The position numbers were made by a program, and so were the translations under genes. Below, one piece after another: positions 5,911-8,317 of a stretch of 8,317 bases of DNA (its first letter is position 1; each line of letters begins with the position of its first letter). Below the pieces are notes generated by a model. The model saw only the letters and a program-made list of their open reading frames with translations. It searched no databases and was not told the DNA's origin. The stretch is from Verrucomicrobia bacterium 12-59-8 (GTDB lineage: Bacteria > Verrucomicrobiota > Verrucomicrobiae > Verrucomicrobiales > Verrucomicrobiaceae): contig NCCR01000276.1 of assembly GCA_002279765.1 (NCBI GenBank), positions 1-8,317 of the forward strand, given 5' to 3'.

Positions 5911-6648
5911 ATGGCCTCCCCCAAGCACATTCATTTCATCGGCATCTGCGGTACCGCAATGGGCTCGACTGCGGTCGCGCTGCGCGCCCTCGGTCACACC
6001 ATCAGCGGCTCCGACAATCAAGTCTATCCACCGATGAGCGATGTGCTGCGCGATGCAGGCATCACCGTGACGGAGGGCTACAAGCCGGAGAACCTGCCTC
6101 TGACTGCGGATTCCTATGTGGTCGGCAACGCGATCTCACGCGGCAACCCTGAACTCGAAGCACTGCTGGAGAAAAAGCTGCCCTACGTCTCGATGGCGGA
6201 GATGCTGAAGCGCGAGGTGATCCAAGGCAAACGCAGCTTTGTGGTGAGCGGCACGCATGGGAAGACGACCACCACGACGATGCTGGCGTGGATTTACGAT
6301 CACGCAGGCAAAAACCCCGGCTTCATGATCGGCGGCGTGCCGGAGAACTTTGAATCGGGTGCGCGCTTCACGCACTCGGACCTGTTTGTGATCGAAGGCG
6401 ACGAGTATGACACGGCCTATTTCGACAAGCGCAGCAAATTTCTGCACTACCTGCCGGAGTGCGCGATCGTCAACAACATCGAGTTTGATCACGCGGACAT
6501 CTTCCGTGACCTCGACGAAATCCTGCTCTCGTTTCAACGCTTCCTCAACACGGTGCCACGCAACGGCCTCGTCCTGATCAATGGCGACGATCCGAACTGC
6601 CTCAGCTGGGGACGGACTGCGACTTCCGCATCACGATCACCGGTGTGA
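5911..6648 (+). CDS. mpl: Mpl, UDP-N-acetylmuramate:L-Ala-gamma-D-Glu-meso-DAP ligase, N-terminal and central part (frame broken)
   Basis: Mpl is a cytoplasmic Mur-type ligase that joins recycled murein tripeptide to UDP-MurNAc with ATP. This part has the UDP-binding Rossmann start HFIGICGTAMGSTAVALRALGH (6-29), the ISGSDNQVYPPMS motif, the ATP P-loop SGTHGKTTTT (113-122), the metal-binding block EGDEYDTAYFD (162-172), and NNIEFDHADIF (188-198). CGTAMG with the SDNQVYPPMS block separates Mpl from MurC. The frame stays Mpl-like through NGDDPNCL (224-231), then reads LSWGRTATSASRSPV, unrelated to the family, to a TGA at 6648. Genuine Mpl sequence resumes in another frame with DCDFRIT at 6615. 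The full protein would be about 450-460 residues; this fragment alone has 245 and lacks the C-terminal ligase domain. No Shine-Dalgarno sequence precedes the start. This is either a disrupted gene or a sequence error. Confidence 0.9.
   Translation: MASPKHIHFIGICGTAMGSTAVALRALGHTISGSDNQVYPPMSDVLRDAGITVTEGYKPENLPLTADSYVVGNAISRGNPELEALLEKKLPYVSMAEMLKREVIQGKRSFVVSGTHGKTTTTTMLAWIYDHAGKNPGFMIGGVPENFESGARFTHSDLFVIEGDEYDTAYFDKRSKFLHYLPECAIVNNIEFDHADIFRDLDEILLSFQRFLNTVPRNGLVLINGDDPNCLSWGRTATSASRSPV
6601..6611 (+). other. Frame break in mpl, probably with a small internal deletion
   Basis: The family-like frame ends at CTC 6601-6603 (NGDDPNCL) and resumes in a different frame from about 6609 (GTDCDFRITITG). 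By memory of Mpl relatives, roughly 10-16 residues normally separate these blocks. That suggests loss of 3n+1 bases rather than a single-base indel. There is no homopolymer longer than GGGG (6608-6611) here. Confidence 0.7.
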
Positions 6649-7253
6649 CGCCTGAAACGACGCAGTTTGAAATCAATGGCGCGGCGTTCGAAGTCCCGAT
6701 GGTTGGCGAGTTCAACGCACGCAACGCGGCGATGTGTGTGTGCGCGGCGCGCTTTGCCGGATTGAGTGACGATGAAATCCGCGCCGGGTTGTCGAGCTTC
6801 CGTGGCATCCGCCGCCGCCAGCAGGAACGTGGCAGCGCCAACGGCATCACGATCATCGACGACTTCGGTCACCACCCGACCGCGATTCGCGAGACGCTGC
6901 GCGGCCTGCGCCAGCGCTACACCGGACGCCGCCTGTGGGCGCTGTTTGAGCCACGCTCAAACACCAGCCGCCGCAACGTGCTGCAAAATGAATTGATCGA
7001 GGCGCTGACCGAAGCCGACGGATCGGTGATCGCCGCCGTGGCCAATCCCGAGAAGGTCGCAGCCGATCAACGTCTGGACACCGCCAAGGTGGCGCAGTCA
7101 GTCACCGCCCGTGGCAGGCCCTGCTGGTTTGAAGCCGACACCGACGCCATCGTCAACCGCTTGAAGCAGGAGACCCGCACGGGTGACGTGATCGTGGTAT
7201 TCAGCAATGGCGGCTTTGATGGCATCCACGACAAGCTGCTGAAGACGCTGTAG
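6645..7253 (+). CDS. mpl: Mpl, C-terminal ligase domain (second half of split gene)
   Basis: The first possible start after the frame break is GTG 6645, overlapping the first half's TGA as GTGA, and it gives 202 residues. True Mpl sequence in this frame begins further upstream (DCDFRIT from 6615), so GTG 6645 need not be a natural start. The part holds the end of the central domain (GEFNARNAAMCVCAARFAGL) and the C-terminal substrate-binding domain: FRGIRRRQQERG, DDFGHHPTAI, FEPRSNTSRR and FSNGGFDGIHDKLL. These signatures match Mpl, including the EPRSNT block that contacts the DAP-containing peptide (family knowledge). All expected C-terminal motifs are intact, with no further stops. This implies recent breakage, a sequencing or assembly error, or two chains that still associate. 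It ends 21 bases before the convergent transpeptidase gene's stop. Confidence 0.88.
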   Translation: MTPETTQFEINGAAFEVPMVGEFNARNAAMCVCAARFAGLSDDEIRAGLSSFRGIRRRQQERGSANGITIIDDFGHHPTAIRETLRGLRQRYTGRRLWALFEPRSNTSRRNVLQNELIEALTEADGSVIAAVANPEKVAADQRLDTAKVAQSVTARGRPCWFEADTDAIVNRLKQETRTGDVIVVFSNGGFDGIHDKLLKTL

Positions 7254-7256
7254 GCG

Positions 7257-7272
7257 GAGCCGTTAACGGTTC
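7257..7272. terminator. Short palindrome between convergent mpl and transpeptidase genes
   Basis: The perfect palindrome CCGTTAACGG (7260-7269) extends by one G-U, one A-T and one G-C pair. The intergenic gap is only 21 bases, so this could act in both directions. There is no T tract on either side and the stem with a realistic loop has only about six pairs, so the call is weak. Confidence 0.2.
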
Positions 7273-7274
7273 GC

Positions 7275-8317
7275 TCAGTAAACGATTTCCACTTCGTCGC
7301 CCACGCGGACCTGGCTGAAGAACTGCCTGGCCTTCTCGTAGGGAAGACGAATGCAGCCGTGCGAAGCAGGATGCCCGGTGACGTAACCGCTGTGCAGGCC
7401 GATGGCCCCGCAGTTCAAGCGCATGAACCAGGGCATGTTGACGTGATAGAGCGTGGAGACATGGGAGGTGTGCTTGTCGGTGATGACATAGCGGCCTGCC
7501 GGTGTGCCATATCCCTCACGGCCGGTGGAAACCATGGTGTGGTTGATGATGCGGCCTTGTTTGGTCACCCAGGCACGCTGGCTGGAGAGATCGACGGTGA
7601 CGAGCGTATCCGGTTCGGAGTCAGGATCACGGCCCAGCAGTACGCGCATGAGAAACAGGTATCCCTGGGTCGCTGCAAAATTGATCGGGTAACGATGGTA
7701 GCGCGTGGTGCCCATGCCAGGCTTTCCACCCGCACGCATCAAAGTGACCGCGCCTTCCACATCGCCACGCGCAGCACAGCAGATCAGAGGCGTGATGCCG
7801 CGATCACTTTCCATGGCATTGCGGAGGTCCTTGATGGAGCAGCGGTCGATGACCTGTTTGAGAACGGGCGTGTTGAAACGCGTGTTGGGATCGACGCCGA
7901 AATCCAGCAGTGCCTGCAACACGGGAACATTGCGGCGCAGTGAAGCAATCGCGATCGGGGGCTGCTTTTCATGCGCAGGCTGGCTCAGGTTCACACCCGA
8001 GAGCGCCAAAACGTAAACACAGTCCGCACGGCCCATGCGTATGGCGGCGCACAGTGCGGTATCCCCACCGAGGGTCATTTCATGAGGAGAAATACCCATC
8101 GCAATGATTTTGGCCAGATGCGTGGCATCCCCATTGAGGACGGCTTGGTAGGCTTGCGGCAGCGCATCTGTGCGTGGCATCAGCCGTGTCCAATGTTCCG
8201 CGATAGGATCAATGACCGGACGCCAGACAGGCGGCTGGATGGCAATCACAGGAGCTGGCTTGCCGGGCTTCCTGGTCGTCGCAACCACGGCCGGCTCAGC
8301 GTTGGTCGCCTTCGCTG
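7275..8317 (-). CDS. Ankyrin-repeat L,D-transpeptidase (YkuD domain), 5' end outside window
   Basis: Catalyses L,D cross-linking of peptidoglycan or attachment of proteins to it, in the periplasm. The C-terminal ~110 residues (numbered from GTG 8288, about 227-337) form a YkuD domain: LVTVDLSSQRAWV, VSTGREGYGTPAGRYVI, then the catalytic motif HSGYVTGHPASHGCIRL with H299, H310, nucleophile C312 and R314 all present. The region before it, about 43-225, reads as four or five degenerate ankyrin repeats, for example GDTALCAAIRMGRADCVYVL, PPIAIASLRRNVPVLQALLD and GITPLICCAARGDVEGAVTL. The frame stays open past 8288 to the window edge and begins with a proline-rich, low-complexity stretch, so the true start and any signal peptide lie outside. 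The ankyrin part probably mediates protein binding. It converges on mpl, another peptidoglycan gene. Confidence 0.92.
   Translation of the reverse strand, partial: AKATNAEPAVVATTRKPGKPAPVIAIQPPVWRPVIDPIAEHWTRLMPRTDALPQAYQAVLNGDATHLAKIIAMGISPHEMTLGGDTALCAAIRMGRADCVYVLALSGVNLSQPAHEKQPPIAIASLRRNVPVLQALLDFGVDPNTRFNTPVLKQVIDRCSIKDLRNAMESDRGITPLICCAARGDVEGAVTLMRAGGKPGMGTTRYHRYPINFAATQGYLFLMRVLLGRDPDSEPDTLVTVDLSSQRAWVTKQGRIINHTMVSTGREGYGTPAGRYVITDKHTSHVSTLYHVNMPWFMRLNCGAIGLHSGYVTGHPASHGCIRLPYEKARQFFSQVRVGDEVEIVY

Overview
The window is GC-rich, dense bacterial chromosome with short intergenic gaps, and none of the starts I could examine has a convincing Shine-Dalgarno sequence. Gram-negative physiology is clear from a TonB-dependent outer-membrane receptor, a meso-DAP peptide ligase (Mpl) and a YkuD L,D-transpeptidase. 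The ECF sigma/anti-sigma pair and the ankyrin-L,D-transpeptidase fusion feel most like the Verrucomicrobiota (a Prosthecobacter-like genome), but that placement is an inference from protein style, not from a search.

Left third (1-4448, all plus strand): an iron-siderophore uptake cassette. A PchR-like AraC regulator, probably cut by the window edge, is followed after 59 bases by a TonB-dependent siderophore receptor. The gap holds a perfect inverted repeat that resembles a Fur box. A strong hairpin after the receptor precedes a PepSY-type inner-membrane protein. That gene overlaps by four bases a 59-residue two-helix membrane protein. The expected logic is ligand sensing (AraC), outer-membrane import (receptor), then inner-membrane handling or reduction of the ferric chelate (PepSY protein plus small partner).

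Middle (4521-5770, minus strand): an ECF sigma factor and a single-pass membrane protein in the anti-sigma position, joined by a GTGA stop/start overlap. The receptor has no N-terminal signalling domain and the membrane protein shows no FecR features, so this pair is probably not a FecI/FecR switch for the iron cassette.

Right third: a 140-base divergent intergenic region, with competing hairpins, separates the sigma gene from mpl (5911-7253, plus strand). Mpl is the murein-tripeptide recycling ligase. Here its reading frame is broken near 6601-6611, apparently with loss of some residues, leaving two ORFs that overlap as GTGA. Facing it across 21 bases is a minus-strand L,D-transpeptidase with an ankyrin-repeat N-terminal half; its start lies beyond the right edge.

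No obviously new multi-gene system is visible. The points most worth a second look are the ankyrin-transpeptidase fusion, the split mpl, the tiny overlapping membrane protein and the Fur-like operator. No rRNA, tRNA, CRISPR array, IS element or integrase was seen, and no gene-free stretch exceeds about 140 bases.
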